From Neopusillimonas maritima (GTDB taxonomy: Bacteria; Pseudomonadota; Gammaproteobacteria; Burkholderiales; Burkholderiaceae_B): a stretch of 64,000 nt of DNA. How positions within the stretch are numbered: position 1 is the stretch's first letter; each line of letters begins with the position of its first letter. The notes under the pieces are model-generated. The model did no database searches. It was not told the origin of the DNA and was given only the letters and a program-made list of their open reading frames with translations. Shown here one piece after another: positions 43,785 through 53,659 of this stretch. Made by a program: the position numbers and the translations under genes. The stretch lies in NCBI RefSeq assembly GCF_003576595.1, contig NZ_NQOU01000001.1, positions 374,337-438,336 on the forward strand, given 5' to 3'.

Positions 43785-45821
43785 TCAGGATTGTGGTTTT
43801 TCTTCTTCAGGCTCTTCCATCTTCCACGGCAGAATACCCGGCGACACATGCAGGAAATGCATATACTTTTCGAACTGATCGAGAATATCGCTGATGATAT
43901 CCTGACTGTCGTATCCGTATACATCGTAAGCCTGCCCACCCCTGCGCAAAAACACTTCCGCACGGTAGTAATGTTTATCGCCATCGACATCGCGCGACAT
44001 TTCCGGGTAGGCGAAATCAGGCATCGCATAAGCACGCAAACGCACTTCGTAAACGAATTCAAGTTGCCCTTTCTTGAATACCTCGAAGCGGGCACGATAT
44101 TGTTCCTGATCGAAAGCAACCGTTGCCTCCCAGCCTTGTTGCTCCAGCTCTTGCTCTACCCGCTGCATGCTGGGGTAAACCGTATTTGCAATAAACCGTG
44201 AGACGTCGGCCTTTGCCGGAAAATCCACCAGGTTGGCCAAACGCTTTTTCCAGAAACCCGGGCCTTCCTTGTGATGGCGACCTTGCATGGACTGTTGCAG
44301 GCTTACTTCATGATGACTTTCAATAACAAGGGCGCGCCACATACCCACCGCAGCAATCAGCATAATAATGGCAAACGGCAAAGCACTAACAATGGAAGCG
44401 GTTTGCAAGGCACTCAGCCCACCTGCAACGAGTAAGGTAATAGCTACAAGACCCGACAGCGAAGCCCAAAATACCCGCTGCCACACCGGGCTTTTCGCTG
44501 CACCACCCGACGCCAGCGAGTCGACCACCAGTGCGCCCGAATCAGCCGAAGTCACAAAGAAGGTGGAAATCAACACAACAGCCAAAAAAGAAACAATACC
44601 CGACAAGGGCAGCCTTTCAAGTAGTTGGAACAGCGCCACGGCATGATCGGCCTGTACCTGGTCGATAAGACTTGTGTAGCCTTCCACCATGATCATATGC
44701 AGAGCGGTGTCGCCAAAAACCGAAAACCACAAGAAGGTAAAGATAGTTGGCACGAACATGACGCCCACCACGAACTGGCGAATCGTGCGGCCACGGCTGA
44801 TTTTCGCTATAAACAGCCCAACAAACGGCGCCCAGGCGATTGTCCAGGCAAAAATAAACAGCGTCCAGTTGCCGATCCAGCCGCTGGACGTATACGCTTG
44901 CAGGTTAAAAGTACGCTCGACAATGTTGCTGAGGTAACTGCCCGTGTTCTGCATGAACGTATTCAAGATGAAAACCGTGGGGCCGGTGACAAACACGAAC
45001 AGCATTAATGACACCGCCAAAATCATGTTCAGCAGCGACAAACGTTTAATGCCTTTGTCCATCCCCGCCACCACCGAAATGGTAGCCAACGCCGTAATAA
45101 CAATAATGCACGTTACCTGCACCCAGGTTGCAACAGGAATAGTCGGCCAAAGGTAATTCAAACCGGCATTAATTTGCGCCACTGACAAACCCAGTGTGGT
45201 GGCCAGGCCGAACGTGGTACCCAAAATGGCAAAGGTATCAACCGCATGCCCTGCCGGGCCGTAAATTTTGTCGCCGATAAGAGGGTAAAGCGTTGAACGC
45301 ATGGAGAGTGGCAGGCCGTGGCGAAATGCAAAATACGCCAGTACGAGCCCGACCAGACCGTAAATGGCCCAAATATGAAAACCCCAGTGGAAAAAAGCAA
45401 TTTGCATGGCCTGCTTGGCCGCATCCACCGTAAGTGCCGGGCCTTCCGGCGGCAAAGCATAATGCAACACTGGCTCGGCCACACCAAAAAACAGAAGCGC
45501 AATACCGTACCCCGCCGAAAACAACATGGCAAACCACGATGGAAAACTATATTCCGGTTCGGCGTGATCAGGCCCGAGCTTGATTAGCCCCCATTGCGTA
45601 AAACAGATGGAAACAATAAATACCAAAAAAATGGCAACGGCCAGCATGTAAAACCAGCCAAAATTCTGCGTAATATACGTTAGCGTGACGGAAAATAACT
45701 CGCCGGCTAAAGTTGGGTTGCTGATGGTACCGATGACCATCAAACCAATCACAATAACGGCGGGTATAAACACGGGGATCAACACCGTTGATCCGCGCAG
45801 AATTTGATTGTTGTTCTGCAT
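43785..45821 (-). CDS. betT: BCCT family choline/betaine transporter
   Basis: 678 residues, almost identical in length and layout to E. coli BetT. Twelve TM helices carry the BCCT signatures (MLFSAGYGIALLFFGVAEPV; TSADSGALVVDSLASGG; FIFAWTIAWAPFVGLFIAKISRGRTIR). A roughly 150-residue cytosolic C-terminus ends in ISDILDQFEKYMHFLH, matching the osmosensory tail of BetT. It imports choline by proton symport for glycine betaine synthesis. No betAB genes are adjacent; the GMC oxidoreductase at 583 is not close enough to BetA to assign. Confidence 0.88.
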   Translation of the reverse strand: MQNNNQILRGSTVLIPVFIPAVIVIGLMVIGTISNPTLAGELFSVTLTYITQNFGWFYMLAVAIFLVFIVSICFTQWGLIKLGPDHAEPEYSFPSWFAMLFSAGYGIALLFFGVAEPVLHYALPPEGPALTVDAAKQAMQIAFFHWGFHIWAIYGLVGLVLAYFAFRHGLPLSMRSTLYPLIGDKIYGPAGHAVDTFAILGTTFGLATTLGLSVAQINAGLNYLWPTIPVATWVQVTCIIVITALATISVVAGMDKGIKRLSLLNMILAVSLMLFVFVTGPTVFILNTFMQNTGSYLSNIVERTFNLQAYTSSGWIGNWTLFIFAWTIAWAPFVGLFIAKISRGRTIRQFVVGVMFVPTIFTFLWFSVFGDTALHMIMVEGYTSLIDQVQADHAVALFQLLERLPLSGIVSFLAVVLISTFFVTSADSGALVVDSLASGGAAKSPVWQRVFWASLSGLVAITLLVAGGLSALQTASIVSALPFAIIMLIAAVGMWRALVIESHHEVSLQQSMQGRHHKEGPGFWKKRLANLVDFPAKADVSRFIANTVYPSMQRVEQELEQQGWEATVAFDQEQYRARFEVFKKGQLEFVYEVRLRAYAMPDFAYPEMSRDVDGDKHYYRAEVFLRRGGQAYDVYGYDSQDIISDILDQFEKYMHFLHVSPGILPWKMEEPEEEKPQS

Positions 45822-45915
45822 AAATGGTTACCTTTGGCTATGGAGCAATTAGGGTAACATCATGCTACGCAGGTAGTGCAACCCGGTATTGCCCCCGGTT
45901 GCAACCCTTACGCGT

Positions 45916-47112
45916 TCACTGTAACGTGAAGTGCGTCCAATTGGCTGCGGCATCTTGCTCCATGGGCCGCGCGATATGAAAGCCCTGCGCGAAATTACAG
46001 CCAATTTCACGCAGGAACTGCAAAGTTTGCGCGTCTTCAACCCCTTCCGCCGTCGACTGGATCCCCAGGCTTTGCCCCAGGCTCACAATAGCCTGAATCA
46101 CCTGACGCGACTCCGACGACGAAGCCGCTGTAATCACGAACGATTTATCCACCTTAAGCTCCGAAAATGGTAAACGAACCAGTTGCAGCAAAGAGGAGAA
46201 GCCCGTTCCCAAATCATCAATCGAAAGATGAAAGCCTTTCATGCGCATCCGGGTTAAGAGGTCAAGCGATGCAACCGGATCCTCCATGGCACTGGTTTCG
46301 GTTAACTCAAAAATGAGCTGGTCGGCCGGCACCCCCGCTTCAGTGCAGCGTGCCAGTAATTTGTCAACGAATGCATCATCGAGCCGTGAACGCGCCGACA
46401 AATTAATAGACAAACGCACCGACGAACGGGCATAGCGAGGTGCAAACCAACTGAGGCTAATATCCAGCATGCGCTCGGTCAGCGCATCGATCATGCCGGT
46501 GTTTTCAGCTGACGCGATAAACCGGTCGGGAGGAATAAAACCATGCTGAGAATGATTCCACCGCATCAGTGCCTCGAACCCCACCAGGTCGCCGCTAAAA
46601 CAGGAAATTTTCGGTTGATACATGGCGAAAAACTGGTCTTGATCCAAAGCCGACTGCAAATCAGCGGCGTCGGGCGAATAAACCTGTGTACCCGCTCCAC
46701 CCTTGCGTCCGCCCGTGGCGGTGATCACTAACGGTTCACTTAAGTCGAACAGCTTGCGCAATGCAGAGGGCATGAACGGCTTGGGCAACACCCCCACAAT
46801 ATTCAAGCCTCGCTCCGTGGCCGATCTTCCGGCGGCATCCAGTACCCGGTGATCCACGCCGCTGGTCACGATAATCCGTGCGTCGCACTGACGTTGAGCC
46901 AACCTGGCAAGCACTTCCACGCCATCCATTTCAGGCATGATCAAATCAATGGCTATGTGATCAGGCCGCCACTCGTCGACACCTTGAAAAAAATCGTCCG
47001 GGCTCGAGGTGAACCGGGTTTCAAACCCACTGGCACGAGCGATAAGCTCGATAGTTTGACCCACTCCCGGATCATCATCGAGGATCAACAAGCGACGCGT
47101 ATTATTGGACAT
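45916..47112 (-). CDS. Response regulator with EAL phosphodiesterase domain
   Basis: 398 residues from ATG 47112, with AGGAG 7 nt upstream, starting one base after the kinase stop. The receiver domain (about 5-120) has ILDDDPG and the phosphoacceptor Asp in IDLIMPEMDG. The EAL domain (about 165-395) has FEALMRW, INLSARS, ELTETSAM, IDDLGTGFSS, LKVDKSFV and TAEGVED, so the metal and catalytic residues look complete. It likely degrades c-di-GMP when phosphorylated by the adjacent hybrid kinase. Confidence 0.9.
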   Translation of the reverse strand: MSNNTRRLLILDDDPGVGQTIELIARASGFETRFTSSPDDFFQGVDEWRPDHIAIDLIMPEMDGVEVLARLAQRQCDARIIVTSGVDHRVLDAAGRSATERGLNIVGVLPKPFMPSALRKLFDLSEPLVITATGGRKGGAGTQVYSPDAADLQSALDQDQFFAMYQPKISCFSGDLVGFEALMRWNHSQHGFIPPDRFIASAENTGMIDALTERMLDISLSWFAPRYARSSVRLSINLSARSRLDDAFVDKLLARCTEAGVPADQLIFELTETSAMEDPVASLDLLTRMRMKGFHLSIDDLGTGFSSLLQLVRLPFSELKVDKSFVITAASSSESRQVIQAIVSLGQSLGIQSTAEGVEDAQTLQFLREIGCNFAQGFHIARPMEQDAAANWTHFTLQ

Positions 47113-47113
47113 A

Positions 47114-50100
47114 TCAGGGCTCCTGACCCGTTGGTTCACTTAAGGCCTGCCAAACTTTCTCAGCAAGCTCCACCCGACGATAAGGTTTATTCAGTAGTAG
47201 TACCCCGGCGTCCAACCGACCATGATGCACAATTGCATTCTCAGTGTAGCCGGAGGTATAGAGCACTTTTAGACCAGGCCGCAACAGCCTGGCCTGATCC
47301 GCCAATTGCCGGCCGCTTAGCCCCCCCGGCATGACCACATCGGTAAACAGCAAATCGCAGCGGGCGTCGGAACGAAGAATGTCCAACGCCCGTTTTCCAT
47401 CTTCGGCGCACACCACGTTATAACCCAAGCCAAGTAATTGCGAGCGGGCATATTCACGCACCAAATGATCATCCTCGACCAGCAAGATGGTTTGCCCGCC
47501 GCCACGAGTGCTTTCAACCTCGGCGGCAATTGGTTCAACCCATTGCTCGGTGGTTCTGGGCAGATACATTTTTACGGTGGTTCCCTGACCAGGTTCGGAA
47601 TAAACCGTCATGTGACCACCCGACTGTTTGAGAAAGCCGAATATCATGGGCAAACCCAAGCCTGTCCCTTGACCACGAGGCTTAGTCGTGAAAAAAGGCT
47701 CGAAGAGACGTTTCATGTTTTCAGGGGGTATCCCACAACCGGTATCGGAGACTGCAATCATGACATACTGGCCGGGGCTGAGGTCGGGGTGTTCACGGGC
47801 ATAATCGCTGCTAAACCAAACGTTTCCGGTCTCAATGGTAAGGCGCCCTCCGCTCATCATGGCATCGCGTGCGTTAATGGCCAGGTTCAGCAGTGCGTCC
47901 TCCAACTGGGAGGGGTCGGCCATAGCAGACCACAAACCGGCCCCCATCACAAACTCCAGCTCAATGTGTTCGCCCAGGGTGCGTATCAACAGACTTTGCA
48001 TGTCGGTGACCACCCGGCTTACATTCAGTGCCCGGGGCTCAAGCGGCTGACGACGTGCAAATGCCAGCAAACGCTTGGTGAGCTCGGCGCCTTTCGACCC
48101 CGCCTGTGCAATCATTTTGGCCGATGTTGACAGTTCCGGCCGGTCATCCAGACTTTCCACCAGCAATTCGGCATTACCGACCATGACTGTCAGCAAGTTA
48201 TTAAAGTCATGCGCAACCCCGCCGGTTAACTGCCCGATTGCATCCATGCGTTGCAAATGACGCACACGATCCTCCAGCAACTTTCTTTCACTGATATCTC
48301 GCTCAACCGCGACCCAATGGGTATACCAACCGGTATCGTCGGCCATGGGCACGATGTCAATCTCAATCCAGTACTCGTCGCCTGCCTTGGTGTAGTTCAG
48401 CAATTCGGCTCGCACAGGGCGCCAATTTTGTATCGCCTGGCGAATGCGATCAAGCTCGGCCCTCGAGGTACCCGAACCCTGCAATATGCGGGGTGACTTG
48501 CCAATGACTTCCTCCCGGCTGTACCCCGTTCGACGAACAAATGCGTCGTTAACATAGACAATGCGCGGCCCAGGGTCATTAATCGGCTCGGCTTCGGTAA
48601 TAATGACCACGTCGTTAAGGCGCGACACGGCCGTTTCAAGCAAACGCAAATGGGCCAGCGCATTATGACTGCTGGTCATGTCCTGAAAGTAAACAGCCAA
48701 CCCTTCCTGGGAAGGATAGGCGTGAACCTGAAACCAGGTTTCAAGCGGCGGATAGAACTGCTCGAACACGACGGGCTGCCCCGTTTTCATCGCGCGACGA
48801 TATTCCACTTCGAACGTCGTTCCCCGGGCCGGTGCAAACTCAACCCATATATTGCGGCCGATCAGTTCGTCGCGGTCGCGCTTGAGCAGTTTCTCGGCTT
48901 GCCCGTTCAAATAAGTAAAATTCCACTCGGTATCCACCGTAAAAAACGCATCGGTAATACTTTCCAATGTGTTAAACAACCGTGTGGCCAAATCGCGTGC
49001 TTGCTGCGCCACCCTGCGTTGCTCGTGGACCTCGGTCAGGGAGCCGAACCATTTAAGCGTGCCGTCGACTTGATCGCGAACCCGGACGGCCCGCGCCAAA
49101 TGCCAGCGGTATTCGCCGTCGGCGCGGCGCAAACGCATTTCAACCTCATACGGTTCCCCAGTTTGCAAGGCACGTTGCCACACCTCAAGCACAAACGGCA
49201 TATCGTCGGGGTGGACATAATGTTGCCATTGATCTTTCTCAAGACGCCGATGGGCAACGTTCGCATACTCAAAAAACAAGGGGGTGACATACTCGATATC
49301 GCCATTTTCAGCGGCCGTCCAGACAGTAATAGGCATGGATTCCGCCAATTGCTGGAAGCGCTGCAAGCTGACCCTTGAAGCCTGCTCTGCGATTTTTCTT
49401 GCCGTGATGTCCTGCAACGCGCCTTCGATTTTGACAACGTCGCCGTCGGCGTTCATAGCCGCCCGGCCTGATGCGTGAACCCATACGGTTTGGCCGTCTG
49501 ACAAAACAATGCACGATTCAACGTTGAAGGGCTCTTTTGTGCTGAGGGTTCTTTGAACTGTGCTGCGTAAATACGCTTGCTCACTTTCCGCATAATACGA
49601 AAACGCTTCGTCAAGTGAAGCCGGGTTATAGCCGGGGGCCTTACCGTGTATGCGCGCCACCTCGTCAGACCAACTCACCACCCCCGTTTGCAAATCGACA
49701 GACCACCCCCCCAACCCGCCGGCTGAGGCCGCCACCTCAAGCAAATGACGTTGGTCGGAAAGGGTTTGTCGGGCATCGACCAATGCCTTGTGTGAGTCTG
49801 TTAACGCTTGCGTTGCCCGAACACGCACAACAGCCAGCCAGCCGGTAACCAAAATGGCTGCAATCGACATGATTCGGTTCAACCAGGCGAACTCTTGCGG
49901 ATATCCCTCAACCACAGGAGGCGAAAACCACGCCCCCAGCAGAACCAGTAAGGCAGCCACCAGCGTGACCGCGAGGGTAAAACCGACCCGCCTGACCTGT
50001 ATCGTGAATAACACGACCGGCGCATATAAAACACCCACTGTCAGGCCCAAATGCGTTATGGAATCCAGCCATAAAATGGCTGCCATCAGCACGGCGATCA

Positions 50101-50128
50101 CAACCGCTGAAGTATTTTTTATTATCAT
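47114..50128 (-). CDS. Hybrid sensor histidine kinase (4 PAS, HisKA, HATPase, REC)
   Basis: 1004 residues. About four TM helices occupy 5-105, then four PAS/PAC units (about 130-255, 260-385, 390-505, 510-630). The HisKA box IGQLTGGVAHDFNNLL carries the phospho-His, and the ATPase has NLAINARDAM, SDTGCGIP and GQGTGLGLPM. The C-terminal receiver (about 885-1000) has Asp in LFTDVVMPGG. It forms a tight operon with the REC-EAL protein, so it probably tunes c-di-GMP levels in response to an unknown signal. Confidence 0.92.
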   Translation of the reverse strand: MIIKNTSAVVIAVLMAAILWLDSITHLGLTVGVLYAPVVLFTIQVRRVGFTLAVTLVAALLVLLGAWFSPPVVEGYPQEFAWLNRIMSIAAILVTGWLAVVRVRATQALTDSHKALVDARQTLSDQRHLLEVAASAGGLGGWSVDLQTGVVSWSDEVARIHGKAPGYNPASLDEAFSYYAESEQAYLRSTVQRTLSTKEPFNVESCIVLSDGQTVWVHASGRAAMNADGDVVKIEGALQDITARKIAEQASRVSLQRFQQLAESMPITVWTAAENGDIEYVTPLFFEYANVAHRRLEKDQWQHYVHPDDMPFVLEVWQRALQTGEPYEVEMRLRRADGEYRWHLARAVRVRDQVDGTLKWFGSLTEVHEQRRVAQQARDLATRLFNTLESITDAFFTVDTEWNFTYLNGQAEKLLKRDRDELIGRNIWVEFAPARGTTFEVEYRRAMKTGQPVVFEQFYPPLETWFQVHAYPSQEGLAVYFQDMTSSHNALAHLRLLETAVSRLNDVVIITEAEPINDPGPRIVYVNDAFVRRTGYSREEVIGKSPRILQGSGTSRAELDRIRQAIQNWRPVRAELLNYTKAGDEYWIEIDIVPMADDTGWYTHWVAVERDISERKLLEDRVRHLQRMDAIGQLTGGVAHDFNNLLTVMVGNAELLVESLDDRPELSTSAKMIAQAGSKGAELTKRLLAFARRQPLEPRALNVSRVVTDMQSLLIRTLGEHIELEFVMGAGLWSAMADPSQLEDALLNLAINARDAMMSGGRLTIETGNVWFSSDYAREHPDLSPGQYVMIAVSDTGCGIPPENMKRLFEPFFTTKPRGQGTGLGLPMIFGFLKQSGGHMTVYSEPGQGTTVKMYLPRTTEQWVEPIAAEVESTRGGGQTILLVEDDHLVREYARSQLLGLGYNVVCAEDGKRALDILRSDARCDLLFTDVVMPGGLSGRQLADQARLLRPGLKVLYTSGYTENAIVHHGRLDAGVLLLNKPYRRVELAEKVWQALSEPTGQEP

Positions 50129-50150
50129 CGATATTCTTTTTCAAACAGGC

Positions 50151-50480
50151 CTAACGCATTTTTGCCACGTGTGTCCGTCTAAAAAACCGACGGGTAATCC
50201 ATTTTTCGAGTTCCGCAATAAAAAACACCATCACTCCTACGCATAACACCTTGAGCCAGTCTACCCAGGTTAAGGCCACCGAAGAAAACACAGTATGCAT
50301 CAATGGTACATAGGTAAATACCATTTGCAACAAAATACAAAACAAAATGGCGACCAGGCAATGAGGACTTCCCAGTAGTCCATCGCGATTCAATACTGAA
50401 GAGTCGATGCGGCGGCTATTAATGAGATGGAACATTTCGCTAAATACCACGGCATTTACCGCCAGCGTGCGGGCTGTCAT
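50151..50480 (-). pseudogene. Cation-transporting P-type ATPase, C-terminal remnant
   Basis: 109 residues matching the last membrane domain of PacL/MgtA-like ATPases (TARTLAVNAVVFSEMFHLINSRR; MVFTYVPLMHTVFSSVALTWVDWLKV; FFIAELEKWITRR). Phosphorylation and ATP-binding domains are missing, so no pump can be made. The ATG is 3 bp after the ackA stop, which means the deletion joined ackA directly to the ATPase tail. Confidence 0.8.
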
Positions 50481-50483
50481 GAT

Positions 50484-51665
50484 TCAGGCCCCCGTCAGAA
50501 CCCGCAGTGTCTTGTTGGCGATGACCCACTCCTCATTCGTCGGCACAACCAAAACAGAAACGGCGGACTCGCCGGTCGCAATGCTTGAAGCGTTGCGTTG
50601 ATTGGCCTGCCCATCGAGCGTCAGCCCCAACCACTCAAGATGCCGGCAAACCCGCGCTCTTATCTCCGGGCAGTTTTCACCAATACCGGCAGTGAATACA
50701 AGCGTCTCCAATCCGCCCAGCGCAACGCACAACCCGGCAATGCTTTCCGCTGTCCGATAAGCAAAGTAAGCCAGGGCCAACTCCGCCTGCGGCTGATCGC
50801 TTGCCAACAACTCGCGCATATCGGTTAGCCCCGATAACCCTTTCAAACCCGACTCATAATAAAGAACATGCTGTATGTCCTCATGGGTCATCCCCTGTTC
50901 CATCATCCAAAGCACAACCCCGGCATCCAGACGCCCGGGCCGTGTGCACATGGGCAAACCATCGAGCGCGGTAAAACCCATGGTTGTCTCAACGCTCAAG
51001 CCCGCCTTCATTGCGCAAGCCGAAGCACCCGACCCCAAATGCGCCACGATCACCCGTCCGTCAGCCTCTTGCGGATAATGCCGCTTCAAGTGGCCGGCAA
51101 TGTATTCATAGGAAAGACCATGAAACCCATACCGGCGCACACCTCGTTGGAAAAAATGCTCAGGAATGGCGAAGCGCTCGACTACGTCGCGATGTCCGCG
51201 ATGAAACGCGGTATCGAAACAAGCCACTTGCGGCAATAACGGGTGGCGTTGGCCAATAACATGTACCGGATGCAAATTATTGCGTTGATGCAAAGGTGCC
51301 AACGATGCAAGCCCCTCCAACTCCTGAAGCACCGCAGGCGTAACCAGAACGCTGTCGTGATAGTTTGGGCCGCCGTGCACAATGCGATGGCCGACTGCAT
51401 CGGGGTCGCGCTTCAGGTTCTGTGTCAACCAGTCGGAGACCAAAGCCTGCGCCTGGTCGAGTGAAGACACCTCGTGCGTGTCAAGCTCCCGATCTACCAG
51501 TCGGGGACGATCAGAACTACGAACGCGAAAATGAGGCGTGGTCGAACCGATACCGGTAACCTGCCCCGAGTATGTCAAATCCAACATCTTGTTGCCGTCG
51601 CTCTCATAAACGCCAAATTTCAAACTGGAGCTACCGGCATTAACAACAAGTAATAGCGGATTCAT
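50484..51665 (-). CDS. ackA: Acetate kinase
   Basis: 393 residues. ASKHA-fold signatures: LLVVNAGSSSLKFGVYE at the start, GHRIVHGGPNYHD (Arg near residue 96), CFDTAFHRGHRD, and HLGSGASACAM. The enzyme interconverts acetate and ATP with acetyl phosphate. It sits 15 bp downstream of pta, giving a standard Pta-AckA pathway; together with phaB upstream it may route acetyl-CoA between acetate and polyhydroxybutyrate. Confidence 0.95.
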   Translation of the reverse strand: MNPLLLVVNAGSSSLKFGVYESDGNKMLDLTYSGQVTGIGSTTPHFRVRSSDRPRLVDRELDTHEVSSLDQAQALVSDWLTQNLKRDPDAVGHRIVHGGPNYHDSVLVTPAVLQELEGLASLAPLHQRNNLHPVHVIGQRHPLLPQVACFDTAFHRGHRDVVERFAIPEHFFQRGVRRYGFHGLSYEYIAGHLKRHYPQEADGRVIVAHLGSGASACAMKAGLSVETTMGFTALDGLPMCTRPGRLDAGVVLWMMEQGMTHEDIQHVLYYESGLKGLSGLTDMRELLASDQPQAELALAYFAYRTAESIAGLCVALGGLETLVFTAGIGENCPEIRARVCRHLEWLGLTLDGQANQRNASSIATGESAVSVLVVPTNEEWVIANKTLRVLTGA

Positions 51666-51680
51666 GGCGTTATAAACCTG

Positions 51681-52622
51681 TTAAGTGGCGGGCAATTTCC
51701 TGCCCGACAACCAACGTGCGTAACACACCGCAACCGCGCACGAGGCCAACCGTGTTTGTTCGGAATCCGCCCGACTGGTGAGAATAATGGGCACCCGTGC
51801 GCCCACCACCACACCGGCGGCCAAGGCACCGGATAAGAAAGTCAGGTTTTTGGCCAGCATATTACCGGCTTCAAGATCGGGCACGACCAAAATCTGGGCA
51901 TACCCTGCAACTTTGGAGTGAATGCCTTTGATACGCGCGGCATCAGGACTGATGGCATTATCAAGCGCCAAGGGGCCATCGATTACGCCCCCCTCAATTT
52001 GCCCCCGGTCGGCCATCTTGCACAGAGCGGCGGCATCAATTGTGCTGGGCATCCTGGGATTAATTTGCTCAACAGCCGCCAGAATCGCAACTTTGGGCCT
52101 GCCCAACCCCAGCGCATGATGCAGCTCAATGGCATTGCGCACAATATCGGCTTTGGTCTCAAGATCGGGAAAAATGTTAATGGCGGCATCGGTAATAAAC
52201 AGCAATTCAGTGTGACCGGGCACATCCATCATGAACACATGGCTAAGCTTTCGGTTTGTGCGCAACCCGCTTTGTATTCCCAACACCGCATGCATCAATT
52301 CGTCGGTGTGCAAGCTGCCTTTCATGAGCAGCGCCGCCTGTCCCGATTTAACCAAATCAACAGCCACATCAGCCGACGCATGGCTATGGGGGGTGTCGCG
52401 CACCTGAAACTGGTCCAGGTCGAGACCAAGCCTCTTCGCTGCTTTGGCCAGACGGATTCTAGGCCCCACCAAAATCGGCTCAAAAATTCCCTGCTGTTTT
52501 GCTGAGGCCGCTGACGCCAAAGACACATCATCGCAAGGGTGCGCTACGGCACAAACCAGCGTGGTTCCTTCTGATACAGCACGATCTATAAAAACCTGAT
52601 AACGGGAATTGCCTTGCTGCAT
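51681..52622 (-). CDS. pta: Phosphate acetyltransferase (PTA_PTB family)
   Basis: 313 residues from ATG 52622; the frame is open further upstream but overlaps phaB. The short phosphotransacetylase form lacks the N-terminal DRTGG domain of the long E. coli enzyme. Visible landmarks include LLMKGSLHTDELMHAVL, PGHTELLFITDAAINIFPDLE and DGPLALDNAISPDAARIKGI. It makes acetyl phosphate from acetyl-CoA. It is followed by ackA and preceded by phaB (36 bp). Confidence 0.9.
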   Translation of the reverse strand: MQQGNSRYQVFIDRAVSEGTTLVCAVAHPCDDVSLASAASAKQQGIFEPILVGPRIRLAKAAKRLGLDLDQFQVRDTPHSHASADVAVDLVKSGQAALLMKGSLHTDELMHAVLGIQSGLRTNRKLSHVFMMDVPGHTELLFITDAAINIFPDLETKADIVRNAIELHHALGLGRPKVAILAAVEQINPRMPSTIDAAALCKMADRGQIEGGVIDGPLALDNAISPDAARIKGIHSKVAGYAQILVVPDLEAGNMLAKNLTFLSGALAAGVVVGARVPIILTSRADSEQTRLASCAVAVCYARWLSGRKLPAT

Positions 52623-52657
52623 CTGAGACCTTTCACAAAGATTATGCGGCGCAATGA

Positions 52658-53401
52658 TCAATACATGTGTTGACCACCATTCATGGCGACATTCGCCCCA
52701 GTCATGAAAGCGGCGGGCTCGCTGCACATAAACGCAACCAATGCAGCAATTTCCGACGGCTTGCCCAGACGACCCATAGGAATTTGAGGCAACACCTGCG
52801 ACTCAAGCACATCTTCGGGCACTTGAGCCACCATAGGTGTATCGAGGTATCCCGGCGACACGGCATTTACCGTAACACCTTTACGCGCCACTTCGAGGGC
52901 CAGGGCTTTGGTGAACCCAACGATACCTGCTTTGGCGGCCGAGTAATTGGTTTGGCCATACGCGCCTTTGCTGCCGTTAACCGACGAAATACTTACAATA
53001 CGGCCCCAACCCCGTTCAACCATGGCGCCATATAACAACCCAGTCATGTTGAAAACCGAATCAAGGTTGGTTCGCAACACGGCATCCCAATTGCTCTTGC
53101 TCATTTTGCCCAACGATGAGTCGCGTGTAATACCGGCATTATTGATCAGCATATCAATTTTCACATCGTCGGCGGCAAGCTGCTCAGCGCATTGCCGGCA
53201 AGACTCATAATCAGACACATCGACGCCTACAGCCCGAAATTCGTACCCCTGCTCGCGTAAGCGGCCAAGCCATGGCTCAGGTTCCTCGTGCCCGGGAAAA
53301 TACGTGACCCACACCGTATGCCCGGCATCATGGAGCGTTTTGGCAATTGCTTCGCCCAAACACCCCATACCCCCTGTTACCAGAGCCGTTCTTTTCGTCA
53401 T
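52658..53401 (-). CDS. phaB: Acetoacetyl-CoA reductase (SDR family)
   Basis: 247 residues, short-chain dehydrogenase: NADP(H) motif TGGMGCLGEAIA, NNAGITRDSSLGKM, the Ser-Tyr-Lys catalytic set in SISSVNGSKGAYGQTNYSAAKAG, and SPGYLDTPMV. The G-A-Y-G-Q-x-N-Y-S-A-A-K region fits PhaB rather than FabG. It reduces acetoacetyl-CoA to 3-hydroxybutyryl-CoA for PHB. No phaC or phaA gene is next to it in the window. Confidence 0.88.
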   Translation of the reverse strand: MTKRTALVTGGMGCLGEAIAKTLHDAGHTVWVTYFPGHEEPEPWLGRLREQGYEFRAVGVDVSDYESCRQCAEQLAADDVKIDMLINNAGITRDSSLGKMSKSNWDAVLRTNLDSVFNMTGLLYGAMVERGWGRIVSISSVNGSKGAYGQTNYSAAKAGIVGFTKALALEVARKGVTVNAVSPGYLDTPMVAQVPEDVLESQVLPQIPMGRLGKPSEIAALVAFMCSEPAAFMTGANVAMNGGQHMY

Positions 53402-53410
53402 ACCTGATCC

Positions 53411-53578
53411 TTAGGAAAAGAGCTCAATTGCTTTCTTTACCACTGCGTAAAGTGTTGCCAAAAGGCCGATGCCCAGCAGCACCATGCCAGGATTGCGGTC
53501 ACGCAGACCAAAACCGATAATCAGCAAAATCACACCGATTACAAAAACAATCAGTACGGTATTGTTATGAAAAAACAT
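53411..53578 (-). CDS. Small two-TM membrane protein
   Basis: 55 residues from ATG 53578, preceded by GGGAGG. Two hydrophobic helices (TVLIVFVIGVILLIIGFGL and GMVLLGIGLLATLYAVV) flank a short RDRNPG turn. The family is unknown to me. It lies 9 bp upstream of phaB on the same strand and may be co-transcribed. Confidence 0.65.
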   Translation of the reverse strand: MFFHNNTVLIVFVIGVILLIIGFGLRDRNPGMVLLGIGLLATLYAVVKKAIELFS

Positions 53579-53659
53579 CACGCCCCTCCCGTCGCCTGCC
53601 ATTGATCAGGCATGATGGTAACGTCAAATTGTGACATTGTGGCAAGCAAGCAAAACAAA

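Noticed and set aside
47438..49378. Two long plus-strand frames (230 and 242 codons) inside the hybrid kinase
   Set aside because: Shadow frames of a well-supported PAS/kinase gene; the products show no domain.
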